Shown here piece after piece: positions 14,758-22,256 of a stretch of DNA of 25,525 nt. The translations under genes and the position numbers were made by a program. Within the stretch, counting starts at the first letter, position 1, and each line of letters begins with the position of its first letter. The notes beneath the pieces were generated by a model that saw only the letters and a program-made list of their open reading frames with translations, was not told the origin of the DNA and ran no database searches. The stretch is from JBIOUF01 sp044866695 (lineage in GTDB: Bacteria; Actinomycetota; Actinomycetes; Propionibacteriales; Nocardioidaceae), in NCBI GenBank assembly GCA_044866695.1, contig JBIOUF010000045.1:1-25525 (forward strand), given 5' to 3'.

Positions 14758-15171
14758 GTGTCCGAGTTCGCCCACGAAAACGCCTACCTCGTCATCAACA
14801 GCGTGGACCTGTCCAACAAGACCCGCTCGGCGCAGATCAACGGCACCGCCGAGAACCTGGACAAGACCGCGATGGGCCAGACGTCGCGCACCTACATCAT
14901 CGGCCTGCTCGACTCGTCGATCTCGGTGGAGTTCAACGACGACCTGGCAGCCGGAAGTGTGGACGCGACCATTTTCGCCGCCTACGCCGCCCGGACCAAC
15001 GTCACCGGCGTCTACCGGGCCGTCAATGCCGCCATCTCGACATCCAACCCGGAGTACCAGTTCACGATCGTCCCGAACCAGTGGAACATCGGCGGATCGA
15101 TCGGGCAGTTGGCCGTCAAGAGCCTGACCTTCCCGATTTCGGGCGCGCTCACCCGCGATACCACCCCGTAG
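14758..15171 (+). CDS. Major tail tube protein (probable)
   Basis: A 137-residue protein starting at GTG 14758 with a TAGGGAG site. It has the compact beta-rich pattern of a siphovirus tail-tube subunit: N-terminal 'AYLVINSVDLSN', INGTAENLDKT, YIIGLLDSSISVEFNDDL, then 'FAAYAARTNVTG' and a closing 'LAVKSLTFPISG'. Size is smaller than many tube proteins but enough for the basic fold. It aligns with the first part of the previous gene's product, suggesting duplication with later gain of a beta domain in the first copy. The stop lies 2 bases before the next start. This compact copy is the better candidate for the main tube subunit. Confidence 0.75.
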   Translation: MSEFAHENAYLVINSVDLSNKTRSAQINGTAENLDKTAMGQTSRTYIIGLLDSSISVEFNDDLAAGSVDATIFAAYAARTNVTGVYRAVNAAISTSNPEYQFTIVPNQWNIGGSIGQLAVKSLTFPISGALTRDTTP

Positions 15172-15173
15172 CC

Positions 15174-15674
15174 ATGGTCCAGGTCGGCGTCACAGGCAAA
15201 ATCGACCTGTACCGGTTGGCCGCCGCCTTCAAAAAAGCCGGACGCGCAGACCTCGGCAAAGCACTCGACAAAGGCATCCGCTCCGCGGCGAAAACCATCG
15301 AGAAAGCCGTCACCCCCCGCTCCAGCACCGACGTGTACATCCCCAAGCACTTCGAGGCCGAGTTCAACAAGTCACTCAAGGCCAAGCATGAAGTCAAGAT
15401 GCTGCGCGGCCGATCAGTGTCGATCACCTTCTTCGCCACCGGGAAGAAAGACCTGCGCAAGCTCGAAGACTTCGAACGCGGACGCTTCCGCCACCCCGTC
15501 TACGGCCGCTACCGCAAGCTCAAAGACGGAACCCGGAAGAAAAACCCTTGGGTCGCCCAGACCATCACACCCGGCGTCATCTCCGAACCCGCGCTGGCCG
15601 CCCAGCCCGAAGCCGTCCGGGAGCTTGAGAAACACGTCAAGCCGCTTGTCGCAGAGCTGAACAACATCGTCTGA
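15174..15674 (+). CDS. HK97 gp10-like tail/neck completion protein
   Basis: A 166-residue protein from ATG 15174. The frame is open upstream to 14730, but that part overlaps the tail tube gene in another frame and is excluded. Its N-terminal basic helix 'ALDKGIRSAAKTIEKAV' and the 'RHPVYGRYRKL...NPWVAQTITPG' segment, followed by 'ALAAQPEAVRELEKHV', match the pattern of HK97 gp10-like minor capsid or tail completion proteins. These usually lie between connector and tail terminator; here the gene follows the tail tube genes, which is unusual. The protein is strongly basic, consistent with contact with DNA or with an acidic ring surface. No good ribosome binding site is visible, so coupling to the previous gene is likely. 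Confidence 0.65.
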   Translation: MVQVGVTGKIDLYRLAAAFKKAGRADLGKALDKGIRSAAKTIEKAVTPRSSTDVYIPKHFEAEFNKSLKAKHEVKMLRGRSVSITFFATGKKDLRKLEDFERGRFRHPVYGRYRKLKDGTRKKNPWVAQTITPGVISEPALAAQPEAVRELEKHVKPLVAELNNIV

Positions 15675-15688
15675 TCCATATCCCCGAA

Positions 15689-15767
15689 GCCCTGGAGCCA
15701 CCGGCCCAGGGCTCCTCCGCGTCTCCGGCGCCCAACTCCTCTCGAGGGGTGGGGACGAGGGCGCCGG
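15689..15767 (+). other. Structured leader before the chaperone gene
   Basis: The 124-base gap (15675-15798) holds two hairpins. GCCCTGG (15689-15695) pairs with CCAGGGC (15706-15712). CCGGCGCCC (15725-15733) pairs perfectly with GGGCGCCGG (15759-15767), enclosing a smaller CTCCT/AGGGG hairpin, with TTT after it. The second may act as a weak terminator or as a regulatory leader that sets chaperone levels. Confidence 0.6.
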
Positions 15768-15798
15768 TTTCCAACCCCTTGAAGGAAAGGCAAAAGCA

Positions 15799-16197
15799 GT
15801 GAAGGTGCGTTTCCAGCAGACGGCTGAGGACCGCGAGCGCTACGGCGGCGACGAGTGGATCCACATCGACACCGACCATCTGCCAGGTCTCGGCTATGAC
15901 CGGCTGGCCGAACTCGAGCGGGACATGAAGCGCTACGACGACACGTCACTGGCGCGGATCGTGTCCGTCGAATGGTCCAGGACGTCGATGCTCGGCGTAC
16001 GCGGCATGCTGTGGCTGGCCCGGCAGACGTCCGGACTCGACAAGCCAGCGTGGAACGACTACAAGCCCGACGTGCTCGGTACGTACTTCGTCATCGAATG
16101 GGGAGGCGATGAAGCCGACCCCCCGGCTGGTGGCTCATCGGAGCCACCCTCGGAAAAGACAGCTCCGGCAAAGACCACACGGTCGAAGAAGGACTGA
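15799..16197 (+). CDS. Tail assembly chaperone, short form (gpG-like)
   Basis: A 132-residue protein starting at GTG 15799 with a GAAGGAAAGG site. It is a helical, acidic body with 'YDRLAELERDMKRYD' and a segment 'VRGMLWLARQTSGLDKP', which is a good match to the helical core of tail assembly chaperones upstream of the tape measure gene. The C-terminal tail is disordered, rich in Pro, Ser, Lys and Thr. It acts with the frameshifted longer form to hold the tape measure protein during tube assembly and is absent from the finished tail. The gene sits in the expected place, two gene positions before the tape measure gene, but with a reverse-strand gene inserted between. Confidence 0.8.
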   Translation: MKVRFQQTAEDRERYGGDEWIHIDTDHLPGLGYDRLAELERDMKRYDDTSLARIVSVEWSRTSMLGVRGMLWLARQTSGLDKPAWNDYKPDVLGTYFVIEWGGDEADPPAGGSSEPPSEKTAPAKTTRSKKD

Positions 16198-16331
16198 AGA
16201 TCCTCGTTCCGTGGTTCTGGGAGAACTGGCAGATGCCCGAAAGGGAAGTCTGGCAGCTGACACCGCGCGGAGCCCACGCCTTCCTGATCCGGTGGGCCGA
16301 CCGAAGGCGATCAGGCGCAGGTCAGCACTAG
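16113..16331 (+). CDS. Frameshift extension of the tail chaperone (gpGT-like)
   Basis: This is the open -1 frame entered from the chaperone gene by ribosomal frameshifting. The frame has a stop at 16110-16112, so entry must occur after it, and the slippery run at 16119-16125 follows directly. The shifted product gains about 68 residues: GWWLIGATLGKD, then 'EEGLKILVPWFWENWQMPE' and a C-terminal 'GAHAFLIRWADRR', giving about 177 residues in all. Trp-rich helical T domains like this bind the tape measure protein. No separate start codon with a ribosome binding site was found. It ends at 16331, overlapping the last 21 bases of the convergent reverse-strand gene. Confidence 0.75.
   Translation, partial: SRPPGWWLIGATLGKDSSGKDHTVEEGLKILVPWFWENWQMPEREVWQLTPRGAHAFLIRWADRRRSGAGQH
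16119..16125 (+). promoter_or_regulatory. -1 ribosomal frameshift site C CCC CCG
   Basis: In the chaperone frame the codons read GAC CCC CCG, giving the heptamer C CCC CCG. A slip back by one base re-pairs both tRNAs on CCC CCC, with a mismatch only at the third base of the second codon. The slip joins the first frame to the Trp-rich extension, starting with Gly-Trp-Trp. A -1 shift in tail chaperone genes is established for lambda and many siphoviruses. Confidence 0.75.
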
Positions 16332-16904
16332 GAAGCTCTCGTAGTTCTTCTCGATCTCGCGGCGCGACACCCTGGCCTTGTCGTAGTTCTCCACGTTGAT
16401 CACATTCGTTGCCACCAACTCGAGGTTGATCACCGACAGGTCATAGTTGTGCTGCAGGATGCTGGTCGCCAAATTCTTGGACGGCTCGTCCTTGTATCCG
16501 CCGGCAGCCTTCGAGAACGCCTTTCCGGCCTCGCTCAAGCTGTTCATTCGCATGTCGGCTACGGTGCGCGTCTTCGACGACACGAGGAGATTGAAGTCCT
16601 CGTCGGTCCGCTTCCATAAGACATATTCGTGCTTGACCGCCGAGCATTCGACCTGAACCTCGGTGAGTGGACCGTCCGGCGATGCGTCTGGCGCCGCCTC
16701 GGCGCCCGTACGTGCGTCAACCAACTTGGGAACGACCGCAGCCAGGGTGATGAGCCCAGCGGTCAGGCCGAGGACGAGCAGTGCCACGAGCAGAAGGCGC
16801 GGCCGGCGCCGTTTCGGTGATGGAACCGCGGGCATGCCGTGGGAGTTGAACGGATCCTGAGGGGTCGGGTAGCTCACCGGAAGCACGGTAGCGGCCCATG
16901 TCAC
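16311..16904 (-). CDS. Membrane-anchored moron-like protein, reverse strand
   Basis: A reverse-strand gene between the tail chaperone and tape measure genes. GTG at 16904, with GGAAG upstream, gives 197 residues; a later in-frame GTG at 16877 gives 188. A Pro-rich cytoplasmic start (SYPTPQDPFNSHG), a basic KRRRPR stretch and one membrane helix (about 36-57) are followed by an extracytoplasmic domain of about 135 residues. This has two Cys (86 and 196), possibly a disulfide, and helices with 'SEAGKAFSKAAGG' and 'SILQHNYDLSVINLELV'. GC is clearly lower than around it: I count 31/60 for 16381-16440 and 32/60 for 16441-16500. Likely expressed in the lysogen, perhaps superinfection exclusion or host-surface change. 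No family is recognised. Confidence 0.8.
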   Translation of the reverse strand: MTWAATVLPVSYPTPQDPFNSHGMPAVPSPKRRRPRLLLVALLVLGLTAGLITLAAVVPKLVDARTGAEAAPDASPDGPLTEVQVECSAVKHEYVLWKRTDEDFNLLVSSKTRTVADMRMNSLSEAGKAFSKAAGGYKDEPSKNLATSILQHNYDLSVINLELVATNVINVENYDKARVSRREIEKNYESFLVLTCA

Positions 16905-16946
16905 GAGATCACTTCCATCGATCGGCTTAACGCTCGGGGGTGATCG

Positions 16947-18911
16947 GTGGCCAACCAGATCAGAATCGACCTGAGTCTGACCGGGGAGCCGGGCGCCACG
17001 CGCGGCATGAAGAACTTCGGCGATGCCACCGAAAAGACCGGAGACAAGGTAACCGGTCTTGGGAAGGACGCCGGCCAACTCAACAAGAAGATCGCCGAAA
17101 CCACCGCCGAGATCAAAAAGCTGACCAAGGCTTTCGATGAGACCGGCGACATGGACCTGCTCAAGTCCATCCGCAAAGAGCAGTCGAACCTTCGGATCTT
17201 CGACAAGCTTGCCAAGTCCGTCGCCCAGCAGGCCGTGGAAGTCGGGTCCGACGCCGGGCAGAAGATCGGCGAGAGCCTCACCAAGAGCTTGATGGCCCTG
17301 CGCGGCCCGGCGATCGCCGCAGCCGTCGGCATCGGCGCACTCCTTGCGCCCGCTATCGGAGCCGCGATCGCCGGTGCCGTCGTCGGCGGGGCAGGCGTTG
17401 GCGGCATCGTCGGCGGCATCGTCGCCGCAGCCCAGGACCAGCAGGTCCAAACCGCAGCCAAGCTGGTCGCCGACCATGTCGGCGGCGCATTCCTGGAGGC
17501 CGGCGGAACGTTCGTCCAGCCGCTGATCGAGTCGCTGAACATACTCGATGCCGCAGGTACACGGCTGGCCGCCAACTTCGCCAAGGTCGGCACCAGCCTG
17601 GCCCCCGTGCTGCCCACGCTGACCGGCGGCGCGGCCGGGTTCATGGACAACATGATGTCCGGCATCGTCAAGGCGATGGAGCGGGCCAAACCCGCCCTCC
17701 GTGCGATCAGCGCCGAGCTGCCGAAGATCGGCTCCGCGATTGGCGGCTTCTTCGACAAGCTGTCCGAAGACCCCGACCGGGCGGTCGCGGGCATAGTAGC
17801 CGTCTCCCAGGCCATACAAGGCACCATCGGTGTCGTCGGCGACCTGCTGGCAGCGCTCGGCGACATCTTCGAATGGTCCTCGCGCTCAGGTGCAGCACTG
17901 TCCGAGACATGGGAGACCATGTTCGGCTGGATGCCGGTCGCCGGAACAGCGATCAAGAACCAGGGCCAAAACTTCCGTGATCAGGTGGCCGCGATTGACG
18001 CGGCCAAGGACGCGTCGAAGGACTACGTCAGTTCAGGTGTCGGTCCGATCGTCCGCGCGCAGGAGGAAGTCGAGAAGGCCACCAAGACGGCAACCCAGGC
18101 CATCGAAGAACAAATCTCCGCAATGGACCGAATGTTCCACCGCGTCATGGACCCGAGAGAGCTGGCCAGTAACTACCAGGCGGCCATCGACGATCTCACT
18201 AAATCGGTGCAGGAGAACGGCAAGAGCCTCGACATTCGAACCGAGCAGGGCCGCGCCAACGAGAAAGCGCTGCAGGGCCAGGCCGAGGCCATCATGGCGG
18301 TCATCAAGGACATGTACGACAGGACCGGCGACATCACCGCCACCAACTCGGCATTCGATCAGATGGTCGAGACCCTGCGTAAGCAGGCGACCCAGCTTGG
18401 CATGAACAAGCAGGGCGTCGAGGAGTTCATCGCGGCGCTACGGGAAGCGCAGCGGCGGTGGGAGATCGAAGTCCGGGCGCCGGGACTCCTGGATGCACTC
18501 GAGCGCGCTCGGGAACTTGATCGCCTGCTGGGCGGCAGTGCCGCCGGTGCCCGGGGTCGCGCCGCGCAACGCGATGGCCGGTATGACGACGGCTACGGCG
18601 GCGGCCGTGCCGGTGGCGGTCCGATGTCTGCGGGCAAGTGGTACACGGTCGGCGAGAACGGCGTCGAAGTCGTGGCCATGCATCCGGGCGGCGGTGCGAC
18701 GGTCTACAACAGCAAGCAGACCGGGGCGATGATGACCGGCGCAACCGGCGGTGCTGCGGTCGGCCGCGCTGCCGGGAACCTGAGTGTTGCCGCAGGTTCC
18801 GGCCAGGGCATGGATGCGCTGATCGACTTTTTGATGCCGCATTTTCTCAAGCGGATCCGCTACGACGGCGGCGATGTGACCGTCTTCGGTGCTGCCGCCA
18901 CGGCCTACTAG
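16947..18911 (+). CDS. Tape measure protein
   Basis: A 654-residue protein from GTG 16947 with GGGGGTGA upstream. Residues about 25-110 are helical and charged, with coiled-coil character. A long Ala/Gly-rich hydrophobic stretch covers about 118-162, and a second hydrophobic helical area is near 260-312. Then follow further charged helices and a Gly-rich C-terminus. The end contains GKWYTVGENGVEVV, a known terminal motif of actinophage tape measure proteins. It sets tail length, and at about 0.15 nm per residue the tail would be near 98 nm. The hydrophobic parts are thought to enter the host membrane during DNA ejection. The length is short for this class, and the reverse-strand gene lies directly upstream. 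Confidence 0.9.
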   Translation: MANQIRIDLSLTGEPGATRGMKNFGDATEKTGDKVTGLGKDAGQLNKKIAETTAEIKKLTKAFDETGDMDLLKSIRKEQSNLRIFDKLAKSVAQQAVEVGSDAGQKIGESLTKSLMALRGPAIAAAVGIGALLAPAIGAAIAGAVVGGAGVGGIVGGIVAAAQDQQVQTAAKLVADHVGGAFLEAGGTFVQPLIESLNILDAAGTRLAANFAKVGTSLAPVLPTLTGGAAGFMDNMMSGIVKAMERAKPALRAISAELPKIGSAIGGFFDKLSEDPDRAVAGIVAVSQAIQGTIGVVGDLLAALGDIFEWSSRSGAALSETWETMFGWMPVAGTAIKNQGQNFRDQVAAIDAAKDASKDYVSSGVGPIVRAQEEVEKATKTATQAIEEQISAMDRMFHRVMDPRELASNYQAAIDDLTKSVQENGKSLDIRTEQGRANEKALQGQAEAIMAVIKDMYDRTGDITATNSAFDQMVETLRKQATQLGMNKQGVEEFIAALREAQRRWEIEVRAPGLLDALERARELDRLLGGSAAGARGRAAQRDGRYDDGYGGGRAGGGPMSAGKWYTVGENGVEVVAMHPGGGATVYNSKQTGAMMTGATGGAAVGRAAGNLSVAAGSGQGMDALIDFLMPHFLKRIRYDGGDVTVFGAAATAY

Positions 18912-18974
18912 CCGCACTTTCCTTTCGGCCCCTGGCCGCCCTTCTGTCACCACTCGCGATCAGGGAGTCGATGA

Positions 18975-19490
18975 ATGCTGCACAGGTACATCATGTGGAA
19001 CTCCGCGATGGTCACCACTGCGGCGCCCGCCGCCGTCACAACGGGCACGTCGATAAAGACGATGCTGCAGGCGGCAACGCCGGCGACGCGGCTGATGAAG
19101 CTGCTCGGTTGGGGCTACTCCTGCGATGACCCGCCCGGCGCCGATGCCGTGTTCGACCTGATCCAGTCCGATACCGCAGCCACCGTCACGGCGCACAGTG
19201 CTTCGGGTGTGCAGCCGCTGTCTCCCGGCATCCCCGCGTCGCTGCTGACGCTGGGAACGTCCGCGACCGGCTTCACGTCGTCGTCGGAGACCGCGCCAGT
19301 GACCACCAAGACCCTGGACGCGGTCTCGGTGTCCAGCGTGTCGGCCGAGGCCGCGGCGGCGATGAAGTATGAGCGGTGGTGGGACTGGGATGCCGCGCCG
19401 GTGATCGCGGTGTCGTCGTTCCTTCGCATGCGCGCCACGACGCCCACCACGGCGGTGGACCTGCGCACGTGGTTCTCCTGGTGCGAGTAG
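18975..19490 (+). CDS. Conserved actinophage tail-associated protein
   Basis: A 171-residue protein. ATG 18975 follows GGGAG (18963-18967) by 7 bases; an ATG at 18971 is out of frame. It has the pattern I know from actinobacterial phages next to tail genes: 'TTGTSIKTMLQAATPATR' near the N-terminus, a central 'ATVTAHSASGVQPL' and a closing WWDWDAAPVIAVSSFLRMRAT. The composition indicates a beta-rich domain without membrane helices. It lies between tape measure and tail hub genes, where distal tail proteins are found, but I cannot assign it to that role. It may coat the tail tip or act as a minor tail protein. The gene ends 4 bases before the next start. Confidence 0.7.
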   Translation: MLHRYIMWNSAMVTTAAPAAVTTGTSIKTMLQAATPATRLMKLLGWGYSCDDPPGADAVFDLIQSDTAATVTAHSASGVQPLSPGIPASLLTLGTSATGFTSSSETAPVTTKTLDAVSVSSVSAEAAAAMKYERWWDWDAAPVIAVSSFLRMRATTPTTAVDLRTWFSWCE

Positions 19491-19494
19491 GCGC

Positions 19495-21756
19495 GTGCGC
19501 ACCACGCTGAGGCGGCGTCACGGGTTCCCGCACAAGCGCCGCTGGTCCAAGACGTTTGTCGGCGGCGAGACACTGCCGGTCACCTTCCCGTCGAGCCCGC
19601 TGTCCACCCGGGTCTACATCGCACTCGGCGCCGATCTGACCGCGAGCTGGCTGACGTGGAACTGGCTGGACATCACCGACCGGTGCCGACACGACCTGGG
19701 GATCACGCTCACTGTGGGGCGCAAGGACGCAACCGGCCAGGTGACCCCGTCCCGCTGCCAGATCAAGGTGGACAACAACGACGGCGCCCTGTGCCGCCGT
19801 AACCCGCTGGGCCCGTACTACGGCTTATTGACGTTGGCCACCCCGATCTGGATCCAGCTCGATCCTGGATCGGGTTACGTGGACCGCTTCCACGGGTTCA
19901 TCCACGAATGGCCGACCACCTGGGCGGACGAGTCGGGTACGGACGCGTACGCGACCATCCAGTGCTCCGGGGTGATGCTTCGCCTGGCGCAGTCGAAGAA
20001 CCTCAAGTCGGCGCTGTACCGCACGACATCCGGCGTCACCGACGGAGACGCTGTTCCTCTGGCCTACTGGTCGATGGAGGATGGCAGCAACTCCACCCAG
20101 GCCGCCAGCGGTATCCCCGGCGGCACGCCGGCGGTGGTGACCGGTTCGGTGACCTTCGCCGGCGATTCGGGGCCTGCGGGCTCCAGCTCGCTGCTGACCA
20201 TCGCGGACGGCGGGTCCATCTCGGGCACCCTGCCGGGCTACACCGACACCGGCCAGTGGTTCCTCCAAGTGGCGTTGAAGATCGCAACGGCGCCGACGGT
20301 GGACACCGACTACGTCGAGATCCGCACCCCGGGCGGGGACGAAGCGGCATGGTTCCTTTACATCCAGGCCGGAAGCCCTGACACCGTCCGGTTCGTCGGA
20401 CTCAACGCCGCAGGCGTCCAAACCGGCACCGGCGCCAGCGTCCTTCTGGACGGAAGCGGCGACAGCAGCCCCAGCGAGTCCGACTTCTACGGCCATTGGT
20501 GGCTGTTCACCTTGTACGCCTACTACGACACCGATCTCGGGGCCGTTCTCGGCGGCATGCTCATGACCGAAAGCGACCAATGGACCATCCAAAGCGCGGG
20601 CGGGGTCTCATCGACCGTCCGCGCCCCGGCGACAACATGGCGGATCTACGGCCGCGGCAGCGGGGTGTCGGCCGGGCACGTCGGGTTCTGGGCCGACACC
20701 GCCTTCACGGCGGACACCGCCGTCACCAACAGCCAAGCGTTCGACGGCCACGCCGGCGAACTCGCCCACCGGCGCCTCGCGCGGCTGTGCCGGGAAGAAC
20801 GGATCCCGTTCACCACCGACGCCGTCACCTCGGCCGCGATGGGCCCGCAGCGCCCCGGCAACATCCTGGCGCTGCTGCGCGAATGCGAAGCGGCAGACCA
20901 GGGCCTGCTCACCGAACGCGGATACGGGCTGGCCTATCAGTCGATGTCGCAGCGCTACAACCAGCCGGTCGTCTTCGACCTGGACTTCAGCTCGGGCCAC
21001 ATCGCAGGCGTGCCGACACCGGCAGACGACATTCAGCGGCTGGTCAACCGGTTCACCGCATCCCGCTCCGGCGGCTCCTCGGCCACCGCGGAACGCGAAG
21101 ACGGACCCCTGGGTACGGGCACGGGCGGCTCGGGAGTCTTCGAAGGCTCGGCGTCGGTGAACGTCGAAGCCGACACCCAACTGCTGTCGTACGCGGGAAT
21201 GAAGGTGTGGCTGGGCACCGTGGACGAGGACCGGTGGCCGGAGCTGCGGTTCCACCTGCACGGCAGCCCAGACCTGATCCCGGGCTGGCTTTCCACGCCG
21301 CTCGGGTCGCGGACCAACGTCGCCAACCCGCCCGCACCACTGCCGTCCCAGACGATCAACGCAGTCATCGAGGGCTACGCGGAACGGTGGGACACCGTCT
21401 CCTGGACCGCCGGCATCTTCACCTCGCCCGCGTCCCCGTACGACGTCGGTATCGCCGGAGACGCAACCACGGCAGGGTCGTGGCTGCAGACCGGCGAGGA
21501 CACGGCACTGTCGGCCGAGCTCGCATCAGGTGCCACCTCCGCCACGGTCGCCATCGACGGGCGGCTGTTTTCCACCACCGCCTCGGACCTGACCTACTCG
21601 CCACTGTCGCTGATCGTCGGCGGCGAGGTCATGCCCGTGTCGGCGATCTCCGGCGGCAGCTCGCCGCAAACGTTCACCGTCACCCGCACCCTGGCCAAAA
21701 CCCACCCCGCGGGCACGCCGGTGCAGGTGTACCAGCCGCTGATCGCGGCCTACTGA
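19495..21756 (+). CDS. Tail tip hub / minor tail protein with lectin-like insert
   Basis: A 753-residue protein from GTG 19495. The N-terminal part has RVYIALGADLTA, then WLDITDRCRHDLGITLTVGRKDA and 'RCQIKVDNNDGALCRRNPL', typical of actinophage tail-tip proteins. From about 188 to 420 an inserted domain starts with AYWSMEDG and continues with 'GSVTFAGDSGPAG' and 'GQWFLQVALKI', the usual opening of a LamG/concanavalin-like lectin domain. The C-terminal part returns to hub character with YQSMSQRYNQPVVFDLDF and ends in a beta domain. It probably closes the tail tube and touches the cell wall, with the lectin domain recognising surface sugar. The hub type is confident; the sugar-binding idea is inferred. 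Confidence 0.8.
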   Translation: MRTTLRRRHGFPHKRRWSKTFVGGETLPVTFPSSPLSTRVYIALGADLTASWLTWNWLDITDRCRHDLGITLTVGRKDATGQVTPSRCQIKVDNNDGALCRRNPLGPYYGLLTLATPIWIQLDPGSGYVDRFHGFIHEWPTTWADESGTDAYATIQCSGVMLRLAQSKNLKSALYRTTSGVTDGDAVPLAYWSMEDGSNSTQAASGIPGGTPAVVTGSVTFAGDSGPAGSSSLLTIADGGSISGTLPGYTDTGQWFLQVALKIATAPTVDTDYVEIRTPGGDEAAWFLYIQAGSPDTVRFVGLNAAGVQTGTGASVLLDGSGDSSPSESDFYGHWWLFTLYAYYDTDLGAVLGGMLMTESDQWTIQSAGGVSSTVRAPATTWRIYGRGSGVSAGHVGFWADTAFTADTAVTNSQAFDGHAGELAHRRLARLCREERIPFTTDAVTSAAMGPQRPGNILALLRECEAADQGLLTERGYGLAYQSMSQRYNQPVVFDLDFSSGHIAGVPTPADDIQRLVNRFTASRSGGSSATAEREDGPLGTGTGGSGVFEGSASVNVEADTQLLSYAGMKVWLGTVDEDRWPELRFHLHGSPDLIPGWLSTPLGSRTNVANPPAPLPSQTINAVIEGYAERWDTVSWTAGIFTSPASPYDVGIAGDATTAGSWLQTGEDTALSAELASGATSATVAIDGRLFSTTASDLTYSPLSLIVGGEVMPVSAISGGSSPQTFTVTRTLAKTHPAGTPVQVYQPLIAAY

Positions 21757-21770
21757 CAGGAGAAATCGAC

Positions 21771-22244
21771 GTGGGCGTGTTCACCGCCAGCCTCCCGTCG
21801 TGGGAGGTCGAGCCGGTCCGCGCCGGGGACCTGCAGACGATGGTCGACGCGCTGACCGCGCTTACAGCCGTGTGGACGTCGTACACCCCGTCGCTGACCA
21901 GTACGTCCGGCTCGCCGAGCGTGGGCTCCGGCACTCTGGACGGCAAGTACCGGCAGCTGGGCAAGACGGTCGAGGTGCGCATCGCCTTGACCTGGGGCGC
22001 GGGTACCACGTACGGCACCGGGAACCCGTCGATCTCCCTTCCGGTGACGCCGCTGGAATATCCGCAGGTCGCGTATGCGGTGCTGCAGGACTTCGGCACC
22101 AACACCTTCACGGCAGGCGCGATCTTCGAGTCGGTATCCAAGGTCACTCCGGTCTCCGCGTCGGGTGCACTGACGAACACTTCACCGTTCACCTGGGCAA
22201 CCAACGACAAGCTGGTTATCTCCGCCACCTACGAAGCCGCGTAA
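21771..22244 (+). CDS. Tail fibre-tip / receptor-binding-like protein
   Basis: A 157-residue protein from GTG 21771 with ACAGGAG upstream. The same frame is open upstream but that overlaps the hub gene and is excluded. It has a short helix 'RAGDLQTMVDALTALTAVW', then 'YTPSLTSTSGSPSVGSGTL', GKYRQLGKTVEVRIALTWG and a closing strand KLVISATYEAA. This Y-T-P-x-L-T...G-x-Y-x-x-x-G-K-x-V pattern is found at the C-terminal ends of phage tail fibre proteins of Gram-positive hosts. The helix probably trimerises the beta-sandwich knob. It follows the hub gene and precedes the endolysin, as expected for the receptor-binding part. Confidence 0.75.
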   Translation: MGVFTASLPSWEVEPVRAGDLQTMVDALTALTAVWTSYTPSLTSTSGSPSVGSGTLDGKYRQLGKTVEVRIALTWGAGTTYGTGNPSISLPVTPLEYPQVAYAVLQDFGTNTFTAGAIFESVSKVTPVSASGALTNTSPFTWATNDKLVISATYEAA

Positions 22245-22256
22245 GGAGGGGATTCC

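Noticed and set aside
16109..16399. Forward frame over the end of the chaperone and the reverse-strand gene
   Set aside because: It is Arg/Ser-rich and lacks domain features; the T-like extension is in a different frame.
16905..16990. Promoter for the reverse-strand membrane gene
   Set aside because: TTGGCC and TTAAGC on the reverse strand have an 18-base spacing, but the -10 match is too poor to claim.
16905..17956. Upstream extensions and neighbouring reverse-strand frames opposite the tape measure gene
   Set aside because: They form Ala/Pro/Arg-rich shadows. The real reverse gene is limited to the part with a membrane helix and low GC (16311-16904).
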